Shown: in pieces, positions 35,145-43,545 of the stretch | Layout of the letters: each line of letters begins with the position of its first letter | How positions within the stretch are numbered: the first letter of the stretch is position 1 | Assembly (NCBI GenBank): GCA_021850095.1 | Contig: JAJZRX010000004.1 | Location: forward strand, 51,166-115,165 | Direction of reading: 5' to 3' | Origin: Deltaproteobacteria bacterium | Lineage (GTDB): Bacteria > Desulfobacterota > Desulfuromonadia > Geobacterales > Pseudopelobacteraceae | Length of the DNA stretch: 64,000 nt | Made by a program: the position numbers and the translations under genes | The notes under the pieces: model-generated | What the model saw: the letters and a program-made list of their open reading frames with translations, nothing else | What the model was told of the DNA's origin: nothing | Database searches by the model: none

Positions 35145-35459
35145 ATGCAGCGTATTCAACGCAACCCGAATGTGATGTGGCGCGAGGAGAGCGATGCCCT
35201 GGCCGAGGCACAGTCCGGGCTGGAACGGGGCGATGACGTCGGCGATCTCGGCACGGCGGTGCTCTTTTCCGGCGGCGCCATGCTGTCGATCAATTTTCTC
35301 GGCACTGAAATCTGGAAATTGTGCGACGGGCGAGGCATAGATTCGATCGTTGCGGAACTGCTGGAGCAGTTCGATGTGGAAGAGGATCTGCTGCGCGACG
35401 ATGTGCAGGCATTTCTGGATGAGCTTAGTAAAAAGGGATTTATAACCTATGCGGAATGA
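35145..35459 (+). CDS. GeoRSP-type PqqD-family peptide chaperone
   Basis: About 104 residues from the ATG at 35145 (AGGTGA upstream). The PqqD/RRE-like fold is seen in LGTAVLFSGGAMLSINFLGT, EIWKLCDGRGIDSIVAELLE and DVQAFLDELSKKGFI. Such proteins bind precursor peptides and present them to radical SAM enzymes. The gene overlaps the radical SAM gene by 11 bp. By order (PqqD, radical SAM/SPASM, SPASM-only) it matches the GeoRSP set described from Geobacter genomes (TIGR04302-04304). Confidence 0.83.
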   Translation: MQRIQRNPNVMWREESDALAEAQSGLERGDDVGDLGTAVLFSGGAMLSINFLGTEIWKLCDGRGIDSIVAELLEQFDVEEDLLRDDVQAFLDELSKKGFITYAE

Positions 35460-36465
35460 AATCGTTCTGGAAGCCCCGCTGACGATCAACTGGGCCATCA
35501 ACAACAGCTGCAACTTCGCCTGCCGCCACTGCTACAGCCGCAACGACACCCATGACGAACTGAGCAGCGAAGTACTTTTCACCTGCCTGGAAAAAGTCGC
35601 CAAAGCGGGTGTGCTTTCGATCAATTTCGGCGGCGGCGAGCCGCTGCTCCACCCACAGCTGCTGGAGATCGCCGCCTTTGCCAGCAGCTTGGGATTGCGG
35701 GTTTCCATGAACAGCAACGGCTGGCTGATCGATGGGCAGATGGCGCTGACTCTGAAAAAAGCCGGCTTCAGCAAAGTCGGCATCAGCATCGACAGTCACC
35801 TGCCCGAGGTCCACGACGGGTTTCGCGGCGTCCCGGGCAGCCATGCCCGCGCCGCAGCCGCCCTGGGGCATCTGCATGCGGCCGGGATCTCCACCTCCAT
35901 CTCGACCGTCATCTGCCGGATCAACAACGACACCATCGAAGAGCTGGTGACTTTTGCGCTGGCACACCGTGCCGGACAGCTCAATTTTCACAATTTCAAA
36001 TGCTCCGGACTGGGACTGGCCAACAAAGATGAGCTGGACCTGTCGCCGGAGGAGTGGAAGGTCTTCTATCGCGGCGCGCTGGCCGCCAAAGAGCGCGAAA
36101 AGGTGCTGGACGTTTCGCTTGACGATCCGATCATCGCCCTGCTGGGGGCCCGCGACACGGCCAGCATGGTCAAGGGCAGTGTGTGCGGAAAGCTTTCCCT
36201 GAACATCAAGTCCAACGGCGACATCACCCCCTGCGGCTTCATCCCGGTCGTGATCGGCAATATCGCCCGTGACGACCTGCGTCAGATATGGCGCGACTCG
36301 GACGTTCTGGAGAAAATGCGTAACAAGAAACCGACCGGCAAATGTTCCGGCTGCAGCAAGTATGAAGACTGCCTGGGAGGCTGCACCGCCCGCGCACTGG
36401 CCCTGACCGGCGACATGAACAGCCCGGATCCCCACTGCTGGGGCGCCGACGGCGCACATTCCTGA
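35449..36465 (+). CDS. GeoRSP-type radical SAM/SPASM maturase
   Basis: 338 residues. The radical SAM cluster Cys21, Cys25 and Cys28 lie in NNSCNFACRHCYSRND. SAM-binding GGGEPLLHPQLLEIA follows. The C-terminal SPASM region has CGKLSLNIKSNGDITPCGF, GKCSGCSKYEDCLGGC and ends with a further Cys (PHCWG), for auxiliary 4Fe-4S clusters. It would modify a ribosomal peptide delivered by the PqqD partner. No precursor peptide is obvious nearby. Confidence 0.9.
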   Translation: MRNEIVLEAPLTINWAINNSCNFACRHCYSRNDTHDELSSEVLFTCLEKVAKAGVLSINFGGGEPLLHPQLLEIAAFASSLGLRVSMNSNGWLIDGQMALTLKKAGFSKVGISIDSHLPEVHDGFRGVPGSHARAAAALGHLHAAGISTSISTVICRINNDTIEELVTFALAHRAGQLNFHNFKCSGLGLANKDELDLSPEEWKVFYRGALAAKEREKVLDVSLDDPIIALLGARDTASMVKGSVCGKLSLNIKSNGDITPCGFIPVVIGNIARDDLRQIWRDSDVLEKMRNKKPTGKCSGCSKYEDCLGGCTARALALTGDMNSPDPHCWGADGAHS

Positions 36466-36482
36466 CAACGGCGGCTTCACCA

Positions 36483-37367
36483 ATGGAACTGGCATCACCG
36501 ATAACGATCCACTGGGATCTGCCCTCTGATCCAGCGGACAAGGAAGCGCTGCGGCGGATCTGCACGGACATTTCCGAGTGTCGCCCGCTGATGCTGCAGA
36601 TTTTATCAACCGCAGAAACGTCACCGGAAGGTCTGCTCTTCGTACTGCGGCAGCTCTCCGACTCCCGGATCGCGGTTTCGCTGACCCTGCCGTTCAAAGC
36701 CCTGTCGGCTCTGCCGGACGTCCTTGTCAGCCAGTTCGCCCTCAAGGAACTGCTGCTCTTTACGGAATCGCCGGATGAATTGACCGCGGCAAACCTGGCA
36801 GCGAAAACCTCTGGTTCGCACACAACTCCGGGAGTGTCGTTTTCAGCAACCCGCGCCAACTGGCATCAACTTCCCCAGGTCGTTTCCTGGTGCAAAAGTA
36901 ACGGCATAACCCGTCTGGTGCTGCCGATGCAGCGTCTGTACAATAACGAAGCTCCTTTTTTCATCACTAAACAGGAACAACAGGAACTGACGGATGCTCT
37001 GGACGAAGCGGGCGGCGTGGAGGGGCTGAATCTGACCATTCACGACCCCTTTCTGTGGCGGGCGTTCAATCCGGCGACCCCTTTTCCCCAGGCCGGTTGT
37101 CAGGCCGCCAACACGATGATCGCAATTTCCCCGGACGGCGGTGTATACCCCTGCCCGACCCTTCCCATGCGGCTCGGCAGCCTGGCTGAAAACTCGCTGA
37201 AAGAGATCATCTCCTCCCCGCTCAAAAAACAGTTCCGTCGTTCGCTGCTGGAACAGCCCGGCCAGTGCCGAGATTGTGCCGAAGTCAGCGTCTGCCGGGG
37301 CGGTTGCCGGGGTCGGGGACTGGCGCTACAGGGCACGCTGGACGGCATTGATCCAGCCTGCAGATAA
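36483..37367 (+). CDS. GeoRSP-type SPASM protein lacking the radical SAM motif
   Basis: 294 residues. The N-terminal half resembles a radical SAM TIM barrel (ISECRPLMLQILSTAETSPE, LPDVLVSQFALKELLLFTES) but has no CxxxCxxC. The C-terminal SPASM part is intact: CQAANTMIAISPDGGVYPCP, QCRDCAEVSVCRGGC, final CR. It lies 17 bp after the radical SAM gene. Likely a non-catalytic partner or substrate-binding subunit, as in the described GeoRSP set. Confidence 0.85.
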   Translation: MELASPITIHWDLPSDPADKEALRRICTDISECRPLMLQILSTAETSPEGLLFVLRQLSDSRIAVSLTLPFKALSALPDVLVSQFALKELLLFTESPDELTAANLAAKTSGSHTTPGVSFSATRANWHQLPQVVSWCKSNGITRLVLPMQRLYNNEAPFFITKQEQQELTDALDEAGGVEGLNLTIHDPFLWRAFNPATPFPQAGCQAANTMIAISPDGGVYPCPTLPMRLGSLAENSLKEIISSPLKKQFRRSLLEQPGQCRDCAEVSVCRGGCRGRGLALQGTLDGIDPACR

Positions 37368-37389
37368 CCGATACATAAGGATCGTGTGA

Positions 37390-37914
37390 ATGGAATATTC
37401 CGAACTGATTGAATTTCACGGCCATTCCTGCCCCGGACTGGCAAGCGGCTACCGTATGTCGCTGGCGGCGATGGAGTTTCTGGGGGTCAGCCGCTCCGGT
37501 GACGAAGAGCTGGTGGCGATCATTGAAAACGACGCCTGCGGTGTGGATGCACTGCAGTACATCAGCGGCTGCACGTTCGGCAAAGGCAACCTGCTGTTCC
37601 GGGATTACGGCAAAAGTGTCTACACACTCTACTCCCGCACCTCCGGCCGGGGTGTGCGGGTGCTCTTCCACGGGCGCGGGGTGCCTGACGGACTGAGGGA
37701 AGACAAGCCGGCCTACATCCGCTTCCTGCGGGAATGTCCGGATGAAGCGATTCTGACACTTACGCCCGTGGAGAATGAGCCGCCGAAACCGGCCCGCATC
37801 CGCGCATCGGCCGCGTGCCAGATCTGCCATGAGCCGGTCATGGAAACCAGACTGCGGGACAACGCCGGCAAAGCCATCTGCATCCCCTGTGCGCAACGGC
37901 AGATTCAGGATTAA
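37390..37914 (+). CDS. FmdE-family protein with C-terminal zinc ribbon
   Basis: 174 residues. The N-terminal FmdE domain has FHGHSCPGLASGYRMSL (Cys/His pair) and ENDACGVDALQYISGCTFGK. A C-terminal four-Cys zinc ribbon reads ACQICHEPVM and ICIPCAQRQ. The family was named after formylmethanofuran dehydrogenase subunit E, but such small versions occur widely in anaerobes without methanogenesis and are linked to metal handling. 22 bp after the SPASM protein. Confidence 0.87.
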   Translation: MEYSELIEFHGHSCPGLASGYRMSLAAMEFLGVSRSGDEELVAIIENDACGVDALQYISGCTFGKGNLLFRDYGKSVYTLYSRTSGRGVRVLFHGRGVPDGLREDKPAYIRFLRECPDEAILTLTPVENEPPKPARIRASAACQICHEPVMETRLRDNAGKAICIPCAQRQIQD

Positions 37915-37945
37915 CAATAAATCAGATCGAACGGGAAAAGAGTTC

Positions 37946-38851
37946 ATGATGACAAAACAAATCATTCGTCTGCTGCTGCTGGCAACCATGCTGTTCATTG
38001 CGGCCGGCTGTAAAACTGAAGGCAAACGCCCGGTGGTCAAAATCGGCTACATGCTCTGCAACAGCGAACAGGAAACCACCCAGCGCTTTCTGCCCCTGAC
38101 CCGTTATCTGTCCGACAAGGTCGGGGTGGATTTCGTGATGGTGCCGGTCGATACCAACGACTTTGACAAACGCTTCAAAAACGGCGAGTTCACCTTTACC
38201 CATACCAACTCGATTCTGTACATCATCCTGCGCGAACATCACGGCGTCGAGCTGCTGGCTTCGGAAAAGCGCGGCAAATTCGGCAGCCGCACGGCCGGGT
38301 CGATCATCGCCCGCAAAGACAGCGGCATCACCAAACTGTCCGATATCAAGGGCAAAAGGATGGCTTTCGGCCCGATGCTGGCTCCGACCGGCTATCTGGC
38401 CGAGTATGACCTGATGCTGGCCGCCGGAATCAATCCGGAAAACGACCTGGGGCACTACACCATTCCCAGCGGCTCCTTCAAGCACGAGAAGCTGATCTAC
38501 GGCGTGCTGTACGGTCAATACGATGTGGCGGCCGCCCCGGTGCTCGACATTGAAACCATGACCCGTGAAGGCAAGATCTCCACCGATGACATCGTCATCC
38601 TGGCCCAGAGCGTCCCGGTTCCTTATTGCACCTTTGCCGTGGCTAAAGGCACCGACCCGGCCCTCGTCAAAAAGGTCAAGGATGCGCTGATGTCGCTGAA
38701 GCCGTCCGACACCGCCGAGGTGGACGGCGAGACCCTGAAAGTCATGAAGGCAGCCTGGATCGACGGCTATGAAGAGCTGCTGGACAGCGACTACGACCCG
38801 CTGCGCGAGATGGCCAAGCGGGTCAACATGCCCCCCTATCAGAAATATTAA
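37946..38851 (+). CDS. PhnD-like periplasmic binding lipoprotein
   Basis: About 301 residues from the first of two ATGs (37946/37949). Lipoprotein signal LLLLATMLFIAAGCKT. PhnD-type motifs: KIGYMLCNSEQETTQRFLPL, GEFTFTHTNSILYI, SIIARKDSGITKLSDIKGKR, MAFGPMLAPTGYLAEYDLML. Such proteins bind phosphate, phosphite, phosphonate or other oxyanions. No ABC ATPase or permease lies next to it, so it may act as a sensor or donor to the YedE-like protein downstream. Confidence 0.8.
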   Translation: MMTKQIIRLLLLATMLFIAAGCKTEGKRPVVKIGYMLCNSEQETTQRFLPLTRYLSDKVGVDFVMVPVDTNDFDKRFKNGEFTFTHTNSILYIILREHHGVELLASEKRGKFGSRTAGSIIARKDSGITKLSDIKGKRMAFGPMLAPTGYLAEYDLMLAAGINPENDLGHYTIPSGSFKHEKLIYGVLYGQYDVAAAPVLDIETMTREGKISTDDIVILAQSVPVPYCTFAVAKGTDPALVKKVKDALMSLKPSDTAEVDGETLKVMKAAWIDGYEELLDSDYDPLREMAKRVNMPPYQKY

Positions 38852-38883
38852 CAGCCGGCCAGGCTTACCAGAGTCAGGAAACA

Positions 38884-39426
38884 ATGTTCAAAGACCGTTT
38901 CGATAAAATCTGCTGGGCTCTTCTGACGATTGCACTCGTGTCGCTGATTGCGGTCATGGCCACCGGCAGCGGCAGGCAGAACGGCCAACCGGGCGGCGGA
39001 CTCGGCAAGGCGCTGGAACGTGAAATGTCCTACCGCGCCCGGGTCGAACTGATCGGCAAACTCTACGGCCCGGTTGAAGCGCTTCAAAAGTCAGGCAACA
39101 AGCAGGAAGCCCTGCTGAAGCTGGATGAACTGATCCGGGCCTACCCCGGCGAAGCCCACGGTCACATTCTGCAAGGCCAGATGCTGCGTGAAATGGGGGG
39201 GCTGGACGAAGCGATTGCTTCCTATTATGAAGGGATCAAACTGAACGGCGATTATGTGGACAGCAAGAGCCCGCTCTCGCGCCGGGCGGAAATCCAGAGT
39301 CTGGTGGATGAAGGTTCACGAAGCATCGGCGCCCGTGCCGCAGCCAATCCGGGCAACAAAAGCATTGCGGCCTCGATGCGGAAGATCAACTATCTCAAAA
39401 GCCGGCTGGCCGGAGGATGTGAATAG
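38884..39426 (+). CDS. Membrane-anchored TPR-like protein
   Basis: 180 residues. One N-terminal TM helix (ICWALLTIALVSLIAVMATG), then a TPR-like helical repeat (GNKQEALLKLDELIRAYPGE, GHILQGQMLREMGGLDEAIA) and a polar tail. No catalytic motif. It lies between the PhnD-like and YedE-like genes, 1 bp before the latter, so may scaffold a transport complex. Confidence 0.7.
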   Translation: MFKDRFDKICWALLTIALVSLIAVMATGSGRQNGQPGGGLGKALEREMSYRARVELIGKLYGPVEALQKSGNKQEALLKLDELIRAYPGEAHGHILQGQMLREMGGLDEAIASYYEGIKLNGDYVDSKSPLSRRAEIQSLVDEGSRSIGARAAANPGNKSIAASMRKINYLKSRLAGGCE

Positions 39427-39427
39427 A

Positions 39428-40492
39428 ATGCTGCGCAGCAGGGAGTTTTGGACAGTCGTCGTGGTGGGTGGACTGCTGGGGGGTATCGGCGTTCTGCTGT
39501 CGGTGCTGGGCAATCCGGAAAATTCAGGCATCTGCGTTTCCTGCTTCATCGAGAACAGCGCCGGAGCTCTGGGATTGCACGACAACTCCAACATGCAGTA
39601 CCTGCGCCCCGAGCTGATCGGATTCGTGCTCGGTTCCAGCGCCAGCGCCCTGCTCTTCGGAGAGTTCCGTTCCCGGGGAGGCAGCGCGCCGCTCTCCCGG
39701 CTCTTTCTGGGCATCTTCATGATTTTCGGCTGCGCCGTCTTCATCGGCTGCCCGATCAAGCTCTTTCTGCGCTTTTCGGCCGGAGACCTGACCGCCGTGG
39801 CCGGAGTAATCGGCCTGTTGGCCGGCGTCTGGGGCGGACTGAAAGGCCTGGCCCAGGGAGTCGAGCTGGTCAAGCCCCGCATCGGCATGGGCAACGGCGG
39901 CGCCCTGATACCGGCCCTGTTCCTGCTGCTGCTGTTTTTCTTTATGGCGCGGCCCGGCTTTTTGCTCTTCTCCACCAAAGGCAGCGCCACCCAGCACGCG
40001 CCCTGGCTGATCGCCCTGGCGGCCGGCCTGGGACTGGGCTTTCTGGCCCAGCGCAGCCGCTTCTGCATCACCGGCAGCATCCGAGACACGTTTTTAATGG
40101 GCTTCAGAATCGCCGCCGGCTGGGGACTTTTGGCCTTTATCGGTCTCGCGTTCGCCGTCAGCGTTGCCAGCGGCAGGTTTCACCCCGGACTCTATGGACA
40201 GCCGGGAGCGCACCTGGAGTACCTGTGGAGTTTTCTGGGGATGGCTCTGGTGGGCTGGATATCGGTCATCATCGGCGGCTGCCCCTTCCGCCAGCTGATC
40301 AAGGCCGGGGAAGGCGACGCCGATGCCGGGCTGGTGGTGGTCGGAATGTTCATCGGCGGGGCGCTGGCCCAATCCTGGGGCATCGCGGCCACGGCGGCCG
40401 GTGTTTCCCTGTACGGCAAGGTCTCGATCCTGCTGGGCTTCGCGCTGGTGGCGGCAGCCAGCCTTTTTTTCCGCCAGCGCAACGCCGCGTAG
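39428..40492 (+). CDS. YedE-family membrane transporter
   Basis: 354 residues, about 10 TM helices. YeeE/YedE motifs: FGCAVFIGCPIKLFLR, AQRSRFCITGSIRDTFL, and IGGCPFRQLIKAGEGD, with conserved Cys in each. Family members carry thiosulfate or related sulfur species, and one branch is associated with selenium metabolism. The stop codon TAG is supplied by the start of a palindromic repeat. The anion carried cannot be decided from sequence. Confidence 0.85.
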   Translation: MLRSREFWTVVVVGGLLGGIGVLLSVLGNPENSGICVSCFIENSAGALGLHDNSNMQYLRPELIGFVLGSSASALLFGEFRSRGGSAPLSRLFLGIFMIFGCAVFIGCPIKLFLRFSAGDLTAVAGVIGLLAGVWGGLKGLAQGVELVKPRIGMGNGGALIPALFLLLLFFFMARPGFLLFSTKGSATQHAPWLIALAAGLGLGFLAQRSRFCITGSIRDTFLMGFRIAAGWGLLAFIGLAFAVSVASGRFHPGLYGQPGAHLEYLWSFLGMALVGWISVIIGGCPFRQLIKAGEGDADAGLVVVGMFIGGALAQSWGIAATAAGVSLYGKVSILLGFALVAAASLFFRQRNAA

Positions 40493-40511
40493 GGACGCAT
40501 TGCATGCGTCC
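40489..40511. repeat. Palindromic GTAGGGA-type repeat at the yedE stop
   Basis: GTAGGGACGCAT, TGC, ATGCGTCC. The arms GGACGCAT/ATGCGTCC are perfect. Same frame of organisation as the copy at 35098-35123 (GTAGGG then a GC hairpin). It lies between convergent genes and could help transcript termination. Confidence 0.6.
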
Positions 40512-40522
40512 GCATTCCTGAA

Positions 40523-40939
40523 TCACAAATCCTCTCCGGTGGTGGTCATCACCAGTTTGCCATGCTTGACCCCTTTGACGCCGATCAGTTCGTGAGCGAT
40601 CTGCTTGATGATCTGAACGGTGCCGCGAATAACCAGCACCTCCAGGCAGTTATGGGCATCCAGGTGCACATGCAGGGCGGAGATGATCTGGTCATGATGG
40701 GCATGCTGATGCTCGGTCAGCTTGTCGGACAGATCCCGCACATGATGATTGTAAACCAGCGTAACCGTACCGACCGCTTCCTGATTCTCGGAACCGCAGC
40801 GTTCTTCCACCAGAGAGGCCCGGATCAGGTCGCGGATCGCTTCGGAGCGGTTCATATAGCTTTTCTGTTCGATCAATTGGTCAAAGTTCTGCAGCAGATT
40901 TTCATCCAGCGAAATGCCGAATCTGACGGTGGCGCCCAT
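40523..40939 (-). CDS. nikR: Nickel-responsive regulator NikR
   Basis: 138 residues from the ATG at 40939 (AGGAGTTGATT upstream). N-terminal ribbon-helix-helix ([33 protein letters not shown]). C-terminal ACT-like domain with the high-affinity nickel site His79, His90, His92 and Cys98 in [20 protein letters not shown]. It would repress nickel uptake genes under high nickel. It is convergent with the YedE-like gene; no nik operon is visible here. Confidence 0.93.
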   Translation of the reverse strand: MGATVRFGISLDENLLQNFDQLIEQKSYMNRSEAIRDLIRASLVEERCGSENQEAVGTVTLVYNHHVRDLSDKLTEHQHAHHDQIISALHVHLDAHNCLEVLVIRGTVQIIKQIAHELIGVKGVKHGKLVMTTTGEDL

Positions 40940-41045
40940 AATCAACTCCTGGTGGAAATATGAAGAAGGCCGGATCATAGCCTATTTTTTCATCCAAAAC
41001 GACATGAATGTGCTTCTCAAGCGTCACGCCTGACCGAGGATTGCC

Positions 41046-41897
41046 ATGATAAAGAAACTATCCGAAGAAGCCCGCTTCACCCTTATCATCGTCATAGCGG
41101 TGCTGATGGTTCCGCTGGTGTTCTATCTGGTCAACCTTTTCACCGGATCATCGTCGGAAGAGTCACCCAAATCCAGCGAAATGAGGGTGATTGTGACGGA
41201 AGCCCAAAAAAAGGAGGTTCTGGCGAAACTCCCCCCGGAAGCGGTCATCAAAAGCGTCCGGGAAGTCATCAAACAGGGCAACCATTCCACCGCCTATATG
41301 CAGCTCGGCCAGCTGCCGGAGGGTTCGCCGGCCCAGGAAGAGCTGCGCAAGCTGCTGGAAAAAGAGGCTAAAGCGCAGAAGCGTCCCGGCGTCAGAAAAG
41401 TGGCCGACAAACCGCAGAATCCCGTTAAATATTTCGACGAATCCACCCCCCGCGACCGGTCGGAAGATGCGCTCTATGTCTACCTGGTGGATATCTACGG
41501 CACGCTCTGGCCACGGATCTGCATTCAGACGGCCGGAAAAAAACCGATCGAAATAAGCAGGTTCAGCATCAATCTGGATGGGAAGAACTTTACGATCCGC
41601 CCCACCACCTTAAAGACTGAAAAACTCCAGGACAAGGTGGCCGAGTATCATGACGCACTACTGGACAAAGAGTCCTACAGCCTGCTGCAGGCGCTGATCA
41701 AATCGCGCAAAGCAGTTCTGACCAGTGTTGGAATCAAGGAAAAGCGCACACGGGAGATCAGCGAACAGGAAAAAAAGGGGCTGGTCAGGATTATGGACAC
41801 CTATGCCGCTTTGGGGGGCGACTACGCCTTCGCCCGGACAGCGGCGCCGCTGCCGGCCCCCGCCGCACCCCGCCCAAAGAAAAACGCGAGCCCCTGA
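41046..41897 (+). CDS. Hypothetical membrane-anchored protein
   Basis: 283 residues. One N-terminal TM helix (LIIVIAVLMVPLVFYLVNLF), a helical region (AVIKSVREVIKQGNHSTAYM, EELRKLLEKEAKAQK), then a mixed domain at about 130-250 (DALYVYLVDIYGTLWPRICI, FSINLDGKNFTIRPTTLK), and a Pro/Ala-rich tail. No family recognised. Convergent with the rhomboid gene, 6 bp apart. Confidence 0.7.
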   Translation: MIKKLSEEARFTLIIVIAVLMVPLVFYLVNLFTGSSSEESPKSSEMRVIVTEAQKKEVLAKLPPEAVIKSVREVIKQGNHSTAYMQLGQLPEGSPAQEELRKLLEKEAKAQKRPGVRKVADKPQNPVKYFDESTPRDRSEDALYVYLVDIYGTLWPRICIQTAGKKPIEISRFSINLDGKNFTIRPTTLKTEKLQDKVAEYHDALLDKESYSLLQALIKSRKAVLTSVGIKEKRTREISEQEKKGLVRIMDTYAALGGDYAFARTAAPLPAPAAPRPKKNASP

Positions 41898-41903
41898 CGC
41901 CGC

Positions 41904-42710
41904 TCAACGCATCAGCGCACCCAGGGCTCCCCATCCCAGCACCCCGACCGTAGCCACGGCGCACAGCAATGCCAGAAGTTTATGAATCCACGACTCCGGC
42001 CGATTATCGCTGTAGCCGGCCAGCAGGCCGATCACTACGCCCCCCACCACACCACCGCCATGGCCCCAATTGTTAATGCCGGGAAAAACCAGCCCGAACA
42101 GAAACAGACTGAAGATCCAGCCCCCCACTTCGCGGTAGACCGTGTTGCCGTAAGCCCCTCCCCGGCTCTTGCCGTAGTAAAGCAGCGCGCCGATCAGGCT
42201 GCAGACCGCCGCCGAAGCGCCGATCGTGAACTGTACCCCGGCCAGGTAGGAGACGACAAAACCGAACACGCCCCCCAGGGTGTAGATGATCAGCAGGCGG
42301 CTGGGGCCATACTCGCTTAAAACCAGCGGCGCCAGTTGGCGCAGCGCCATCAGGTTGAAGATGATGTGCAGGATGCCGCTGTGCAGATAATTGGCGGCCA
42401 GAAGCGACCAGAAGCGGCCGTAATAATCGATCGGAATCGTGCCGGTGGCCCCCAGCAGCAGCAGACCGGTCTGTCCGGGGGACAGAAACCCGCCCCGCCC
42501 GTTGCCGCCGATGGTCATGGAAAGTGCGAAATAGAGCACGTTGAGCGTGATGATGGCCTTGACCAGCCAGTCTCCGCCGCCACCGCTCTGGGTCCAGTTG
42601 ATCAGGTGCCACCAGGAAGCCGAACGGGACGTGCCGCACCAGGAACAAACCGCTTCTTCGCTGCCGATCAGCTGTCGGCAGCGGGGGCAGAGAATTGCCC
42701 GTTGAGTCAT
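41904..42710 (-). CDS. Rhomboid-family intramembrane protease with N-terminal zinc ribbon
   Basis: 268 residues. The N-terminal ribbon has CPRCRQLIGSEEAVCSWCG. Rhomboid core: HSGILHIIFNLMALRQLAP, catalytic Ser in QFTIGASAAVCSLIG, catalytic His in NNWGHGGGVVGGVVIG. Seven or so TM helices. Both dyad residues are intact, so probably an active serine protease. The ribbon may recruit a partner. Confidence 0.88.
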   Translation of the reverse strand: MTQRAILCPRCRQLIGSEEAVCSWCGTSRSASWWHLINWTQSGGGGDWLVKAIITLNVLYFALSMTIGGNGRGGFLSPGQTGLLLLGATGTIPIDYYGRFWSLLAANYLHSGILHIIFNLMALRQLAPLVLSEYGPSRLLIIYTLGGVFGFVVSYLAGVQFTIGASAAVCSLIGALLYYGKSRGGAYGNTVYREVGGWIFSLFLFGLVFPGINNWGHGGGVVGGVVIGLLAGYSDNRPESWIHKLLALLCAVATVGVLGWGALGALMR

Positions 42711-42771
42711 TAGTTATTCCCCAATTGTTAAAATAATGGACTACTATTCAGGAAGGCAGAAGATAACCTGG

Positions 42772-43416
42772 TTATTTCGAAGGCGAGTTCTTGAATATAT
42801 CCCCCAGCAACTCAAACACGGTGCCGATTCCCTGGCTTGGCTTCCCTTCACTCAAGGCCTTGAAAGCGCCGGCCATGCCCTGGATCATTTTCAATGATTG
42901 AATCTTTTCATTATATTCAACGGTCTTTAACGGATCGTCCTTGTCAAGCTCCATTTCCTTCTTGAGTTTATCAATATCCTTCATGGTGTTGTCGCTCATC
43001 TTTTTGTTGTCTTCCAGCTGCTTGACCTTCTGGCGGTCCTTGCTCAGGCGGGTAATGGACGCGGCGACTTCATCCGGATCGGCCTCCAGCTTGGCCTGCA
43101 GCCAGTACTCATGCCCGTTCCAGCTCTCCTTGACGATCTGCGTTTTGACGACTCCGGCGGTCAGGGTGGTGATCTGGTCTTTGGTAAGCTCGCTATCCAC
43201 CACCTCGGTATGGCTCTCCAGGTAGGTGCCCAGTTCTTCCAGCAAAAGACGTTTTACCTGTTCAGTGGCAAGAATCCGGCAGCTTTGCTTGCTGTCGGCT
43301 TCACTGGCCTGATAGGTGTAATCCCTGATGAATGTTTTCATTTCGGCCTGCGCATTAACGACCAGCAACAAGGCACACATGACGGAACTTATGAATACTC
43401 TGGCTATCAGGTTCAC
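42772..43416 (-). CDS. Exported hypothetical protein
   Basis: 214 residues. Signal peptide (VFISSVMCALLLVVNAQAE), then a mixed domain (KQSCRILATEQVKRLLLEEL, ILTAGVVKTQIVKESWNG..) reminiscent of LPP20/FlgT-type secreted proteins, then a coiled-coil (about 125-170). Cys in KQSC near 45. Similar in style to the protein at 60486, though no close likeness can be claimed. Function unknown. Confidence 0.65.
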   Translation of the reverse strand: MNLIARVFISSVMCALLLVVNAQAEMKTFIRDYTYQASEADSKQSCRILATEQVKRLLLEELGTYLESHTEVVDSELTKDQITTLTAGVVKTQIVKESWNGHEYWLQAKLEADPDEVAASITRLSKDRQKVKQLEDNKKMSDNTMKDIDKLKKEMELDKDDPLKTVEYNEKIQSLKMIQGMAGAFKALSEGKPSQGIGTVFELLGDIFKNSPSK

Positions 43417-43545
43417 GGTTCACACCTCCAGATCGTCATTAAGGTTAAACACGGGTTAATATACGGGCATCGCTCCACTCCCGTCAACAGATGAAGTAGG
43501 CTGGCAGGAATATACCGCATTTAGCGTCCGTTTTTTCAGCTTACT

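Noticed and set aside
40489..40945. NikR operator near the yedE/nikR gap
   Set aside because: No GTATGA-N16-TCATAC match was seen in the short gaps around these genes.
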